DNA of 64,000 nt from Acinetobacter modestus (GTDB lineage Bacteria > Pseudomonadota > Gammaproteobacteria > Pseudomonadales > Moraxellaceae), in NCBI RefSeq assembly GCF_014636095.1, contig NZ_BMDV01000001.1, forward strand, positions 724,622-788,621, in the 5' to 3' direction. Below are positions 44,941 to 55,130 of this stretch, one piece after another. Position numbers and translations under genes: made by a program. The notes under the pieces are model-generated. The model did not search any database and was not told where the DNA came from. It saw only the letters and a list, made by a program, of their open reading frames with translations. How positions within the stretch are numbered: position 1 is the first letter of the stretch; the number at the start of each line of letters is the position of its first letter.

Positions 44941-46560
44941 TTACTTTATTGGAACTTCTCTACTTAGAATAAGATCATTATCAATTGATTTTTCTCTCTC
45001 CTCATAATGTACTGCCAAACTTAGGTACATCAAAGAATTTCTAATTAATCTTATTAGTTCCATCAGGGACTCCTCAAATTCTGAAATTGGCATTTCTAAA
45101 ATATAATTTACTCTTTTTTCTTTTTCATTAATTTCATCTACTAGTTGTTTATACTCATCTGTAAGTTGTAACCCTTTTCCTTCTAAATCCTCACGCTTTT
45201 CTAGCATTTTTTTATATTGAGTTTTAGTATATAAATCAAAATCGTTATTTAACTTATATCCAAAATCATCCACAACTCTAAAAGATCTATGCTCCATGTA
45301 GTTTCTGATAAGTGCTAACCTACGCTTTTCAACATTTAAATAAATTTCATTTAGTACAACATCACGCTCTACTTCTTTTAAAATATAAAACAGCGCATGA
45401 AGGAAAAAATTTTTTGAAGACTCTAAATTCTTATGAATTTTTTGTGACTTATCAAAAAAAATACCTCGAAAACTTATTCGTTCATCTTTAATTGGTAACT
45501 CAATATATTTAGAAATAAAATAAGAAATTTTATCGAAAAGTGAGTACAAAATTCTAAAAGCTGACTTCATATGTGAAGTTTTTAAATTATCTATCGCATG
45601 TAATGTATCATCTGTGCGTGGATAAGTTTTATTGTAGAAATGACTCGACTCTTCTTTTATTTCTGATGCTTGAAAAACTAAATATCGTGCGTATGTATAT
45701 TCATTACGCAATTCATCAAAACTTGAATGAAAGACTAATGATTCTTTTAAACTTAATGTATCATTAATCTTTTGAACCATAGAGGGAAGCCCTAAGACAT
45801 CTTGAAAAGCTATTTCCTCTACACATAAGTCATTAATATCATTTATAAAAATTTTATTTCTAGCAACCCAAGCATAATAACGTGATTCTGTTTTACTGTT
45901 TACTTTTTGTTTATACTCTTTTAAATAATCAAAATCTTGATCTTTAAAGTTTTTTAAGTACCATTTATGAAAAACATATAATTTCCCACCTTTTTCAAGT
46001 GAAATCCTCTGCTCATTTTCTAAATATTCGATTTTTTCGAAAGCTTTCAGTATCATCTGATTAGCATAGAAGTAATGAATATAAATATGATATTCATCAT
46101 ATAAGTTTTCTGCTCTAAAAATAATACCAGCAGCTTTAGAAATTACAGCTACTGGATTTTCGTCAATTTCAATTGCTAAATCCCAATAATATTGGGCACA
46201 AAAAGCTCTCCCCTGTGATGAAAGAAAGTTTCCAAGATTAGTTAAAGCAAATGAAAGTAAACCTTCATTTTTATTATCCTTTCTCAAAAAATGTACAGCT
46301 TTATGATATAAATTAGTCGTATTTATTAGATTTTGAGAATACCAATTTTCAGTTTGATAGCTATAAAGTCTAGAGCTACAGTTCGCTAATATATAATAAA
46401 AATAACCTCTATTAAAATCATTATCAAAGATAAAATCTGTTTCGATATGTACTTTTAGTAAATCAACTAATTCCTCTTTCCTGTTCCCATCCAGTAATAA
46501 TTCATCTGCTAATTTAGCTAATGCATTTAACTGTTTTATATCTAATTTGAACATATTCAT
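44941..46560 (-). CDS. LA2681-like HEPN domain protein (putative RNase)
   Basis: Protein of 539 residues, low in GC. The N-terminal two-thirds are helical repeats (TPR-like, for example SFALTNLGNFLSSQGRAFCAQYYWDLAIEI near 103-132). The C-terminal third resembles the LA2681-type HEPN domain: MKSAFRILYSLFDKISYFI, the catalytic-type motif RNYMEH (Arg419 to His424) and a final helix MELIRLIRNSLMYLSLAVHYEE. R-x4-H is the known HEPN RNase signature, so it may cleave RNA, as in toxins or abortive-infection proteins. It lies between housekeeping genes (rluE, idh) with no partner gene nearby. No ribosome-binding site is evident at 46560 or 46554. Confidence 0.65.
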   Translation of the reverse strand: MNMFKLDIKQLNALAKLADELLLDGNRKEELVDLLKVHIETDFIFDNDFNRGYFYYILANCSSRLYSYQTENWYSQNLINTTNLYHKAVHFLRKDNKNEGLLSFALTNLGNFLSSQGRAFCAQYYWDLAIEIDENPVAVISKAAGIIFRAENLYDEYHIYIHYFYANQMILKAFEKIEYLENEQRISLEKGGKLYVFHKWYLKNFKDQDFDYLKEYKQKVNSKTESRYYAWVARNKIFINDINDLCVEEIAFQDVLGLPSMVQKINDTLSLKESLVFHSSFDELRNEYTYARYLVFQASEIKEESSHFYNKTYPRTDDTLHAIDNLKTSHMKSAFRILYSLFDKISYFISKYIELPIKDERISFRGIFFDKSQKIHKNLESSKNFFLHALFYILKEVERDVVLNEIYLNVEKRRLALIRNYMEHRSFRVVDDFGYKLNNDFDLYTKTQYKKMLEKREDLEGKGLQLTDEYKQLVDEINEKEKRVNYILEMPISEFEESLMELIRLIRNSLMYLSLAVHYEEREKSIDNDLILSREVPIK

Positions 46561-46633
46561 TAAATCTAAAATTAGTAATTTTCTTTTAACTTAAATTTTA
46601 ATTATCAAAAAATCAACACTATATTAAGAAAAA

Positions 46634-46653
46634 ACCGATGCTTTTGCATCGGT
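46634..46653. terminator. Rho-independent terminator behind idh
   Basis: ACCGATGC, a TTTT loop and GCATCGGT form a perfect 8-bp stem. On the minus strand it is followed by a T-tract, so it ends the idh transcript. Confidence 0.88.
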
Positions 46654-46695
46654 CTCTTTACATTACCAACAGGTTTGTTAGTTCTGCATTAAAAC

Positions 46696-48927
46696 TTAAA
46701 TAGTTTCAAGCGTAGTATTAAGCGTTGAACTTGGGCGCATCACTGCATTTACTTTCACTGGATCGACAGCATAGTAACCACCAATATCAGCTGCTTTACC
46801 CTGTACTTCACTTAATTCAGCAAGAATTTTTTGTTCATTTTCAACCAAGGCTTTTGCAAGAGGAGCAAACTTCGCTTTCAATTCAGCATCTTCGTTTTGA
46901 GCAGCAAGCGCTTCAGCCCAATACATTGCTAAGTAGAAGTGGCTACCACGGTTATCTAGCTCACCAGTACGACGTGATGGGGACTTATCATTATCTAGCA
47001 ATTTACCCGTTGCTTGATCAAGAGTTTCTGCAAGTAACTTCGCACGTGCATTATCTTCTTTAAGACCAAGCTCTTCTAAAGAAACTGCAAGCGCAAGGAA
47101 CTCACCAAGCGAATCCCAACGTAAGTGGTTTTCTTCAACTAACTGCTGAACATGCTTCGGTGCTGAACCACCTGCACCTGTTTCATACATACCACCGCCC
47201 GCCATTAACGGAACGATTGATAACATTTTCGCTGAAGTACCCAGCTCCATGATCGGGAATAAGTCAGTTAAATAATCACGTAAGATGTTACCAGTTACAG
47301 AGATTGTGTCTAAACCACGTGCTACACGTTCAAGCGTATAACGCATTGCACGCACTTGTGACATGATTTGAATATCAAGACCATCTGTATCATGTTCTTC
47401 TAGATACTTTTCAACTTTCTTGATCAACTCATTTTCGTGTGGACGATATGGGTCAAGCCAGAAAATCGCAGGCATACCAGAGTTACGAGCACGACTTACC
47501 GCAAGTTTCACCCAGTCACGAATCGGTGCATCTTTCACCTGACACATACGCCAGATATCGCCTTCTTCTACATTCTGAGACATCAACACTTCACCAGTGT
47601 CTAAATCAGTAATGTTCGCAATACCCGCTTCAGGAATTTCAAAAGTTTTGTCGTGTGAACCGTATTCTTCAGCTTTTTGCGCCATCAAACCAACGTTCGG
47701 TACTGTACCCATCGTACGTGGGTCAAAATTACCATTCCACTTACAGAAATTGATCATTTCTTGATAGATACGTGCGAAAGTTGATTCAGGCATGACTGCT
47801 TTACAATCGTAAGGTTTACCATCGGCACCCCACATTTTACCGCCACCACGAATCATTGCAGGCATTGATGCATCTACAATCACGTCGTTTGGAGAATGGA
47901 AGTTATCAATCCCTTTCGCTGAATCAACCATAGCTAATGCTGGGCGATGTTCTTGGCAAGCATGTAAATCTTCAATAATTTCTTCACGAAGTGAAGTTGG
48001 TAAAGTTGCGATCTTTTCATAAAGACCAGCCATACCATTATTGACATTAATACCTAACTGATCAAATAACTTACCGTGTTTTTCAAAAGCATCCTTATAG
48101 TAAATTTTCACACAGTGACCGAAAACGATCGGGTGTGAAACTTTCATCATGGTCGCTTTTACGTGTAATGAAAATAAAATACCAGCTTCACGGCAGTCAT
48201 CAAGTTGCTTCTCATAGAAGTCACACAATGCTTTTTTGCTCATGAACATTGAGTCAATCACTTCGCCATCTTGAAGCGCAACTTTAGGCTTGAGAACGAT
48301 TGTCTCACCGCCCTTCGTGATTAACTCCATCTTCACATTACGTGCACGATCAAGTGTCATTGATTTCTCGCCATGGTAGAAGTCACCTTCTTCCATATGA
48401 GAAACGTGCGTTTGTGACCACTGTTTCCACTCACTCATTGAATGAGGATGCTTTTTCGCATAATTTTTTACAGCAGCAGGCGCACGACGATCTGAGTTAC
48501 CTTCACGTAATACAGGGTTTACAGCAGAACCAAGACATTTACCGTAACGTGTCTTAAGTTCTTTCTCTTCATCCGTTGTTGGATTTTCTGGATAATCAGG
48601 AATTGCATATCCTTTAGACTGCAATTCTTTGATACATGCTGTTAATTGAGCAACTGAAGCACTGATATTTGGCAGTTTAATGATATTTGTATCTGGATCT
48701 TGAGTAAGGCGACCAAGCTCAGCAAGGTTATTGCTTACCTTCTGCTCATCGCTTAAGTATTCCGAAAATTCCGCAAGCACACGTGCTGCAACAGAAATGT
48801 CACTCTTGACAATTTCTATGCCAGCTGGCTTAGTAAAGGTCTCAATGATCGGCAGTAGCGAATAGGTCGCCAACAATGGCGCCTCATCAGTCAGTGTATA
48901 AATGATTTTTGACTTTCCACCAGCCAT
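46696..48927 (-). CDS. Monomeric NADP-dependent isocitrate dehydrogenase
   Basis: Isocitrate dehydrogenase II, a single-chain enzyme of 743 residues unrelated in size to the dimeric form. It begins [22 protein letters not shown] and contains [32 protein letters not shown] and [23 protein letters not shown], all typical of the monomeric family. I place the start at 48927 since AAGGGGCTATAT precedes it; the 48984 frame adds 19 unlikely residues. It duplicates the icd reaction, perhaps under different conditions (in related organisms the monomeric form is induced by acetate or cold). Duplicated dyad-bearing elements lie upstream. Confidence 0.95.
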   Translation of the reverse strand: MAGGKSKIIYTLTDEAPLLATYSLLPIIETFTKPAGIEIVKSDISVAARVLAEFSEYLSDEQKVSNNLAELGRLTQDPDTNIIKLPNISASVAQLTACIKELQSKGYAIPDYPENPTTDEEKELKTRYGKCLGSAVNPVLREGNSDRRAPAAVKNYAKKHPHSMSEWKQWSQTHVSHMEEGDFYHGEKSMTLDRARNVKMELITKGGETIVLKPKVALQDGEVIDSMFMSKKALCDFYEKQLDDCREAGILFSLHVKATMMKVSHPIVFGHCVKIYYKDAFEKHGKLFDQLGINVNNGMAGLYEKIATLPTSLREEIIEDLHACQEHRPALAMVDSAKGIDNFHSPNDVIVDASMPAMIRGGGKMWGADGKPYDCKAVMPESTFARIYQEMINFCKWNGNFDPRTMGTVPNVGLMAQKAEEYGSHDKTFEIPEAGIANITDLDTGEVLMSQNVEEGDIWRMCQVKDAPIRDWVKLAVSRARNSGMPAIFWLDPYRPHENELIKKVEKYLEEHDTDGLDIQIMSQVRAMRYTLERVARGLDTISVTGNILRDYLTDLFPIMELGTSAKMLSIVPLMAGGGMYETGAGGSAPKHVQQLVEENHLRWDSLGEFLALAVSLEELGLKEDNARAKLLAETLDQATGKLLDNDKSPSRRTGELDNRGSHFYLAMYWAEALAAQNEDAELKAKFAPLAKALVENEQKILAELSEVQGKAADIGGYYAVDPVKVNAVMRPSSTLNTTLETI

Positions 48928-48987
48928 ATATAGCCCCTTGTGTTTGGTTGAGTTTTTCATGAACGAGCTTTTGGCCCAGTCCATTAA

Positions 48988-49206
48988 AACCGGTTTGCTT
49001 GATTAAGGTCTGAGAGTATCAGTCCTCAACGTATCTCAGTCAACGCAATATCTTGTGATATTGACATTTCGCTACGAAATAATGGTATAAAGCTTACGCT
49101 TTGTGACCAAGGAACCGGTTAGCTTAAATAAAACATGAGAGTATCAGCGTTGATTACTTCTCAGTCAATGTAATATATCGTGATATTGACATTTCGCTAC
49201 GAAATA
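48988..49206. repeat. Direct repeat of ~92 bp, period 125 bp, upstream of idh
   Basis: Two copies begin with AACCGGTT (48988 and 49113) and share GAGAGTATCAG, CTCAGTCAA and GATATTGACATTTCGCTACG with constant 125-base offset; they end at 49080 and 49206. Each contains the dyad ATTTCGctaCGAAAT. The first also holds the dyad CAATATCttgtGATATTG, degraded in the second. The repeat lies in the 490-base non-coding gap between idh and the transthyretin-like gene. Confidence 0.8.
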
Positions 49207-49416
49207 CCAATGCTTGAGTACTTCCGTACGGTTAAACCCTACATTTTTAAAATTCTATTTGCCGATTCATTTCTGCCAAATATTTTATAAAATGCTTAAC
49301 CATAATAAATTGTTTAAATCCGTACGAATATTCGACTCAAGTTTCATTTACACTTTTTAAACCTATATTTTGAACAAATGATTAAAATCATTTTTTTATT
49401 TTTTAGGATTGGTCTG

Positions 49417-49815
49417 ATGTTAAAAGTTTTGATTCCTTGCGTAGCCATTTCTCCTTCATCTTTTAGCTTTGCACAAAACCCTTTAAGTGTGCATGTGCTT
49501 AACTTAGAAAATGGACTTCCTTCAGCGGGTGTAAAAGTTATTTTAGAAAAACAAGAAAATAACCAATGGAAAGAGCTTAATCAAAGTACAACCAATCAAC
49601 AAGGTCGGATCACAGCGTTATATCCTGAAGATGCTGCCCTTCAAAAAGGTATTTACAAAGTTACTTTTAAAACAGGTGAATGGTTCCAAAAGAATAAGCA
49701 AAGCTCATTTTTCCCAGAAGTTCCTGTAATTTTCTCTGTGGATGGCAATCTTGAACATTATCATATTCCACTTTTGATTAGTTCTTATGGATACTCAACT
49801 TATCGTGGTAACTAA
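49417..49815 (+). CDS. Periplasmic transthyretin-like 5-hydroxyisourate hydrolase
   Basis: Exported protein of 132 residues in the transthyretin/HIUase family, which hydrolyses 5-hydroxyisourate in urate degradation. MLKVLIPCVAISPSSFSFA is a signal peptide; the mature chain starts PLSVHVLNLENGLPSAGVKV and has the catalytic His in SVHVL, Arg in QGRI and His in HYHIPLL. The C-terminus ends YSTYRGN; the family consensus is YRGS, so the last residue differs. The start at 49417 has TTAGGATTGG upstream; 49378 lacks one. No other purine degradation gene is nearby. The gene stands alone in front of a hairpin. Confidence 0.85.
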   Translation: MLKVLIPCVAISPSSFSFAQNPLSVHVLNLENGLPSAGVKVILEKQENNQWKELNQSTTNQQGRITALYPEDAALQKGIYKVTFKTGEWFQKNKQSSFFPEVPVIFSVDGNLEHYHIPLLISSYGYSTYRGN

Positions 49816-49853
49816 TCATTTTCAAAAAATCTTAATTAAAATTTTGATATACA

Positions 49854-49883
49854 AATGAGGGAAACTGAATCTGTTCCCTCATT
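49854..49883. terminator. Hairpin behind the transthyretin-like gene
   Basis: AATGAGGGAA and TTCCCTCATT pair perfectly around ten bases. No T-run follows on the plus strand, so it is at best a weak terminator or an RNA stability element. Confidence 0.6.
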
Positions 49884-49929
49884 CATACAACGATTTATGC
49901 TAACGGTGCGTACAACGCTATCAATTGCA

Positions 49930-51633
49930 TCAACCTTTCAACCAAACCTCTAATTTGGTTTGATCCTCAACTTTTAACTCAACCGAATTCAGAGGATTCT
50001 CTCCAGCATGAAGTTCAAACTGTAGGAGCTCATCGCGACGGAATGCATAAACTATAAATGAGCCTTTTTGTTTTGCATACTTCGCCAACAACTTTTCTGA
50101 TGCTTTGATATCATCAATCGCAATAATGACATCGTTAGCAGACAAACCAGCTTGTGCAGCAGCACTATCACGGCGAACATTTTGCACGATGACACCGTCA
50201 GCTTTATCTACCACTTTTAAGCCAAAAGGTAATGCTTTGTCATTTTTAACGATATAGCTCAAACCAAACTCTGGTAATAGTTGATCCAATGGCAATTCAT
50301 CAGTGGTATTGATCAAATGATTAATTTGTTCAATCCAGTTATCCCCTGTCAATTCATTACACAATTCAAAAATCGTGCGTTCATTGACCTGAATGCCATT
50401 TTGGGTATTTTCATACAAACGGCGCATCAAGGCATCTAAGTTTGAACCACGTAAACGTAAGCCCAAGTCTAAACAAAGCGCAACTAAGCTACCTTTGTTG
50501 TAATAACTGGTTCCTGCATTATTTGAATTTTCATCCTGACGATAGAATTTAACCCATGCATCAAAACTAGATTCTGAAACAGACTGAATAAAGCGCCCTG
50601 GATTTTGCAAATAACGCTCAATCTGTGCTTTAAGCAAATCTAGATAAGATTTTTGAGAAATAACGCCGCTGCGTAATAAAATTAAATCATCGTAATAAGA
50701 AGTAAAACCTTCAAAAATCCACAATAAGCTCGTATAGCCTTCTTTGTGTAGATCATAATTCGTAAAATTTTCAGGACGGATAAATTTAACTAACCATGAA
50801 TGAAAGTATTCATGGCTACATAAGCCTAAGAAACGCTGATAATCTTTAGACGGTTCTTCAGCTTCATCTATTTTCGGTAAATCATCACGTGGTGTGATCA
50901 AACTGGTGCTATTACAATGCTCTAAACCACCATAACTATTGCCCGTTGCCATAGTCATAAAGGTATAGTTTTGAAACGGTGCAGAACCGAACATCTTAAT
51001 TTCAGTCTGACAGATTTGCTGAATATCAGTTTGTAACCGCTCTAGATTTGTATTGTGTTTACCTGAAATCACAAATTCATGCGGAATACCATTTGCTTCG
51101 AAGCTAAAACGGCTTTGCTCTGCCAACTCAAATGGACTATCAATCAACTGATCGTAGTTATCTGCCTTTAAAGTATAGCGTCCTTTCACCAAACTCTTAG
51201 CAGTTAAACCTGTTGCAATTTGAAAATGTTTTAATTCATGCGGTAAGAAAATTTCAACTTCACATGGTGATTGTTCTTGATCGATTAAACCTAAACAAAC
51301 ACAAGCAGGGTTTACATATAGGCGAGTTTGATCAACATAAGCACCTCGTACCGATAAATCATAAGCATACACATCGTATTCAACCGTAATCAATTCATGA
51401 TCTGTATTGAATAATCGCCAACGGTTCTTTTCCGTTTTCTTAATACTAAGTAACCGCCCTGCTTCATCAGATGCTTTTACTGATTCAATATGTTTTGAAA
51501 ACTCTCGAATCAAATAACTGCCAGGAATCCATGTCGGTAACCAGAGTTCTTGGTTCGGATTAGCAAGGAAACGAAGTGTGACATGAATAAGATGTTGGCG
51601 ATAATCGTCAAACTCAATTTGATAGTGCAACAT
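49930..51633 (-). CDS. M61 family metallopeptidase with PDZ domain
   Basis: Cytoplasmic or weakly exported metallopeptidase of 567 residues. The zinc motif HEYFH (residues 274-278, in LCSHEYFHSWLVKFIRPENF) and the later acidic ligand region EGFTSYYDDL fit the M61 glycyl-aminopeptidase family. The beta-rich N-terminal domain starts MLHYQIEFDDYRQHLIHVTL. A PDZ domain occupies about 450-530 (GLKVVDKADGVIVQNVRRDSA). No signal peptide is visible. It lies divergent from the dacC-like gene, with a 170-base gap. Confidence 0.9.
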   Translation of the reverse strand: MLHYQIEFDDYRQHLIHVTLRFLANPNQELWLPTWIPGSYLIREFSKHIESVKASDEAGRLLSIKKTEKNRWRLFNTDHELITVEYDVYAYDLSVRGAYVDQTRLYVNPACVCLGLIDQEQSPCEVEIFLPHELKHFQIATGLTAKSLVKGRYTLKADNYDQLIDSPFELAEQSRFSFEANGIPHEFVISGKHNTNLERLQTDIQQICQTEIKMFGSAPFQNYTFMTMATGNSYGGLEHCNSTSLITPRDDLPKIDEAEEPSKDYQRFLGLCSHEYFHSWLVKFIRPENFTNYDLHKEGYTSLLWIFEGFTSYYDDLILLRSGVISQKSYLDLLKAQIERYLQNPGRFIQSVSESSFDAWVKFYRQDENSNNAGTSYYNKGSLVALCLDLGLRLRGSNLDALMRRLYENTQNGIQVNERTIFELCNELTGDNWIEQINHLINTTDELPLDQLLPEFGLSYIVKNDKALPFGLKVVDKADGVIVQNVRRDSAAAQAGLSANDVIIAIDDIKASEKLLAKYAKQKGSFIVYAFRRDELLQFELHAGENPLNSVELKVEDQTKLEVWLKG

Positions 51634-51803
51634 AGTTTTAGATCATAAAAATAGGAACGGTTTCACACAGCTTAGCATTTTTTTACAAAGTCATGCGTAG
51701 ATGTCTTAATTGTTGGCAAAAGTTGCTGGATTCTACAACAAAAAAGTCATAGCATGCTTTTTTCGCTTTCCATGCCATTGGATCGGCTGCACTAGGTGTT
51801 CTC

Positions 51804-53123
51804 GTGAAATTTCTCCTCTCGCTCTTTACGTTGTTTAGTCTGTTATGTGCCAATTTAGTACATGCTAATTTACTCAATATCGCTCCTGAAACGGTTGAAG
51901 CGCAAGCTTGGTCGATCGTAGATGCTCAATCAGGTCAAATCATTGCTGAACATAATAGTCATGTTCAACGTTCGCCTGCATCGCTCACCAAAATGATGGT
52001 GGCTTATATTGCTTTGAAAGAAATCGAAGCAGGTAAATTACGTAAGGACGAGGTATTAACCGCAACACCTGTGGTGAGCACGGTCATGTGGGATGAATCC
52101 CAAATGTATTTAAAAGCTGGTGAACAAATTTCTGTTGATCAACTTTTAGCAGGACTGATTGTCATGTCTGCCAATGATGCAGCAGTTACGCTTGCTGAAA
52201 AAATTTCAGGTGGTGTTCCACAATTCGTTGCGCGAATGAATAAAGAAGCCCAAGCCTTAGGGATGAAAGATACCCATTTTAGTAATCCTGCTGGTATCAC
52301 CATGACAGATCATTACTCAACTTCAGCAGATTTAAGTCTATTAGCAAAAGCTATCGTAAAAGAGACACCTGAATATTTACATTATTCAAAAATGCCAAGC
52401 TTTAGCTATAACCAACGCTTTCACCGTGCAACGAATCTTGCATTAAAAATGGATCCAACAGCAGATGGTTTAAAAACAGGTTATACCAAGGCGGCAGGTT
52501 ACAACTTGGCTTTAACCGCTGAGCGCCCGACTCTAAATCCACATGTTGATAAGCGTCGTTTGATTGTAGTGGTACTTGGAACACCAAGTGCGCTAAAACG
52601 TGCTGAAGTCGCGCATAAATTAATGAATTTAGCTTATACATACACACGCGATGAAGAAGTGATTCCAAAGCAAAAGCTAATTGCTGAACTTCCTGTAATC
52701 AAATCAACTTTAAAAATTTTCAAAGTTGAAACTCAACAACCCACTATCGTAACAACATCTTTATACGATCAAGCGACACCAATTGATTTAAATAGTTTTG
52801 ATTTACTCACACAGCGTATACATTTGCTTGATACAAACCAGCAAATCAAAACCATTGAACCACTTGAAACGACAAAAACACACGTCAATATCAAACTCAA
52901 TGAACAGCATTTAACAGCGCCATTGACGCAAGTCATGAATTTGGCCACAGTGACGGTTTATCAAAATAATCAGTTAATTCGTAGCCTACAAATTGAAAAT
53001 AATGTGGAAATTGAAGAAGCGAATATTTTTCAAAAAATTATGATTTGGTTTGCAAACTTATTCTCGTTTTTTTCAACAAATGATGTCAAAGCTGCCAAAC
53101 TTTATCCTTTAAATCAAGGATAA
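51804..53123 (+). CDS. dacC: D-alanyl-D-alanine carboxypeptidase (PBP5/6 type)
   Basis: Low-molecular-weight penicillin-binding protein of 439 residues that trims the terminal D-Ala from peptidoglycan pentapeptides. MKFLLSLFTLFSLLCANLVHA is a signal peptide, and the start codon is GTG. Active-site motifs are Ser60-x-x-Lys63 (SLTK), Ser122-x-Asn124 (SAN) and Lys224-Thr-Gly (KTG). The C-terminal domain is beta-rich, and an amphipathic end (about 410-425, NIFQKIMIWFANLFSFF) anchors it to the membrane as in DacA/DacC. The symbol rests on family similarity and could equally be dacA. A hairpin at 53168-53194 follows. Confidence 0.9.
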   Translation: MKFLLSLFTLFSLLCANLVHANLLNIAPETVEAQAWSIVDAQSGQIIAEHNSHVQRSPASLTKMMVAYIALKEIEAGKLRKDEVLTATPVVSTVMWDESQMYLKAGEQISVDQLLAGLIVMSANDAAVTLAEKISGGVPQFVARMNKEAQALGMKDTHFSNPAGITMTDHYSTSADLSLLAKAIVKETPEYLHYSKMPSFSYNQRFHRATNLALKMDPTADGLKTGYTKAAGYNLALTAERPTLNPHVDKRRLIVVVLGTPSALKRAEVAHKLMNLAYTYTRDEEVIPKQKLIAELPVIKSTLKIFKVETQQPTIVTTSLYDQATPIDLNSFDLLTQRIHLLDTNQQIKTIEPLETTKTHVNIKLNEQHLTAPLTQVMNLATVTVYQNNQLIRSLQIENNVEIEEANIFQKIMIWFANLFSFFSTNDVKAAKLYPLNQG

Positions 53124-53167
53124 AAAACCTACTATTTTTATCAAGATTAACCATACAATGTTGAAAA

Positions 53168-53194
53168 AAGGATGGCATAATCCAACCATCCTTT
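53168..53194. terminator. Hairpin behind dacC
   Basis: AAAGGATGG and CCATCCTTT pair around nine bases. Only a short T-tract follows; it may terminate dacC partly before the ndh gene on the same strand. Confidence 0.65.
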
Positions 53195-53216
53195 CACAAA
53201 AATAATTAGGTTAATC

Positions 53217-54503
53217 ATGAGCAAAACCTTACATCATATCGTGATTGTGGGTGGTGGCGCAGGTGGTTTAGAGCTTGCAACACAATTAGGTGAACGTTTT
53301 GGCAGAAAAAAGAAAGCCAAAATTACCCTAATCGACCAAAATCTCACGCATATATGGAAGCCTCTCCTACACGAAATTGCCGCTGGCTCACTAAATCCTC
53401 ACGAAGAACAAACCAATTATTTTGCTCACGCAGAAAAACATGATTTTGAGTTCATCCTTGGAACCTTAATTAACGTAAATAAAGATCAAAAACAAATTAC
53501 GATTTCACCTCCTCAACTTTCTAAAGAACATACTCCTGTTATTCAGAGTCTCAGCTACGATACGTTGATATTAGCTGTTGGTTCAGTTTCAAATGACTTC
53601 GGAACTGAAGGTGTACGTGAAAATTGTCATTTCTTAGATAGTCGCAAACAAGCCGATATTTTCCAACAGGACTTATTCCATCTTTATATTGAAGCGCAAA
53701 ACCAAGCAACTGAACGTGCCTTGAATATTGGTATCGTGGGTGCGGGTGCGACAGGTGTTGAATTAGCGGCTGAACTGATTGAAACCACGAAAAATTTTTA
53801 TCGTTATGGGTTAAAGAAAATTAATCCAAAGCAAGTTAAAATTACTTTGATCGAAGCCTCAGATCGTATCTTGCCTGCGCTCAATGAAAAAACAGCTGCA
53901 CATAGCGCGAAACAATTACAAAAAATGGGCATCGACATTCTGACGCAACATAAAGTGCAAAAAGTCGATGAATCAAATGTCTATTTTAGCAACGGTCATG
54001 TTTTGCATTCGGACATTACTGTATGGGCGGCAGGTGTCAAAGCACCTAAAGTTTTAGAGTCATTTACAGATTTTAAACGCGATAAAATTAATCGTTTAAT
54101 GGTCTATGCGACATTACAAACTTATTCAGATCCAAATGTATTTGCGTTTGGGGATTGTGCAAATTGTCAGCTTGATGCACGTCAACCTCCATTAGGACCT
54201 CGTGCACAGGTCGCAAGCCAACAAGCGACATTCTTGGTAGATGCCATGGCCGCTCGTTTATCTGGCTCACCTCAACCTATGTTTAATTTCAGTGATAAAG
54301 GTTCTTTGGTTTCATTAAGCCGTAATCAGGCTGTTGGAGAATTACTCGGTGATGTAAGCGTACAAGGTTTTATTGCCAAAACAATGTATGTGTCTTTGTA
54401 TCGATTACATCAAGCCAATATTCATGGTTATACCCAAGCAGGAATGCTGACCATGAAAGATTTTCTGACACGTCGTGTACGTCCAAAAATTAAACTTTAT
54501 TGA
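53217..54503 (+). CDS. ndh: Type II NADH dehydrogenase
   Basis: Membrane-associated flavoprotein of 428 residues that passes electrons from NADH to quinone without pumping protons. Rossmann motifs are VIVGGGAGGLELATQLG near 8-24 (FAD) and IGIVGAGATGVELAAELIE near 172-190 (NADH), and the flavin motif VFAFGDCAN is near 305. A C-terminal amphipathic helix (YRLHQANIHGYTQAG and the end) fits membrane attachment. GGTTAATC lies upstream as weak ribosome-binding site. It is the standard gene following dacC here, but with its own spacing of 93 bases. Confidence 0.93.
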   Translation: MSKTLHHIVIVGGGAGGLELATQLGERFGRKKKAKITLIDQNLTHIWKPLLHEIAAGSLNPHEEQTNYFAHAEKHDFEFILGTLINVNKDQKQITISPPQLSKEHTPVIQSLSYDTLILAVGSVSNDFGTEGVRENCHFLDSRKQADIFQQDLFHLYIEAQNQATERALNIGIVGAGATGVELAAELIETTKNFYRYGLKKINPKQVKITLIEASDRILPALNEKTAAHSAKQLQKMGIDILTQHKVQKVDESNVYFSNGHVLHSDITVWAAGVKAPKVLESFTDFKRDKINRLMVYATLQTYSDPNVFAFGDCANCQLDARQPPLGPRAQVASQQATFLVDAMAARLSGSPQPMFNFSDKGSLVSLSRNQAVGELLGDVSVQGFIAKTMYVSLYRLHQANIHGYTQAGMLTMKDFLTRRVRPKIKLY

Positions 54504-54625
54504 GTTGAAATTTTCTATTTCGCTCCCATTTATAACGAAATAGTTTCAAAAAGTGGAAAATAGTCAACAAAATCTATTTTTCACTTTATGATGTACACCT
54601 AAATTGATTGAATGGATCAAACAAC

Positions 54626-55108
54626 ATGACTGCTATTGCAAATAACCACGTGGTTTCATTCCACTACACTTTAACAAACGCTGAGGGTGAAACACTTGAT
54701 CAATCTCAAGGTGAACCACTTGCATATTTGCACGGCGCGGGCAACATCATTCCAGGTTTAGAAAATGCACTTCTTGGTAAAACAGTAGGCGAAAAATTTA
54801 CTGTAACTGTTCCAGCTGCTGAAGGTTATGGCGAATATAACCCAGACCTCGTACAAGAAGTTCCAGCTCAAATGTTCCAAGGTGTAGACAATATCCAAGC
54901 GGGTATGCAATTCCAAGCTCAAACTGATGATGGCGTTCAAATCGTAACCGTTAAAGCAGTTGAAGGCGAGAACGTTATTGTTGATGCAAACTTCCCTCTT
55001 GCTGGTCAAGACTTAACTTTCGAAGTTGAAATCGTAGAAATCCGTGATGCTAGTCAAGAAGAATTAGATCACGGTCATGTTCACGGTGCAGGTGGTCACC
55101 ACCACTAA
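54626..55108 (+). CDS. FKBP-type peptidyl-prolyl isomerase (SlyD-like)
   Basis: Cytoplasmic proline isomerase/metallochaperone of 160 residues. The first FKBP segment VSFHYTLTNAEGETLDQS leads into PLAYLHGAGNIIPGLENAL, and the IF insert (TVPAAEGYGEYNPDLVQEVPAQMF) is as in SlyD. The His-rich end HGHVHGAGGHHH resembles the metal-binding tail of SlyD and suggests nickel binding. The start at 54626 is the first ATG after GGATC; the TTG-initiated frame from 54608 is rejected. A strong UUCG-capped terminator follows. Confidence 0.9.
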   Translation: MTAIANNHVVSFHYTLTNAEGETLDQSQGEPLAYLHGAGNIIPGLENALLGKTVGEKFTVTVPAAEGYGEYNPDLVQEVPAQMFQGVDNIQAGMQFQAQTDDGVQIVTVKAVEGENVIVDANFPLAGQDLTFEVEIVEIRDASQEELDHGHVHGAGGHHH

Positions 55109-55130
55109 TTCATATTTTTTGAATTAGATA

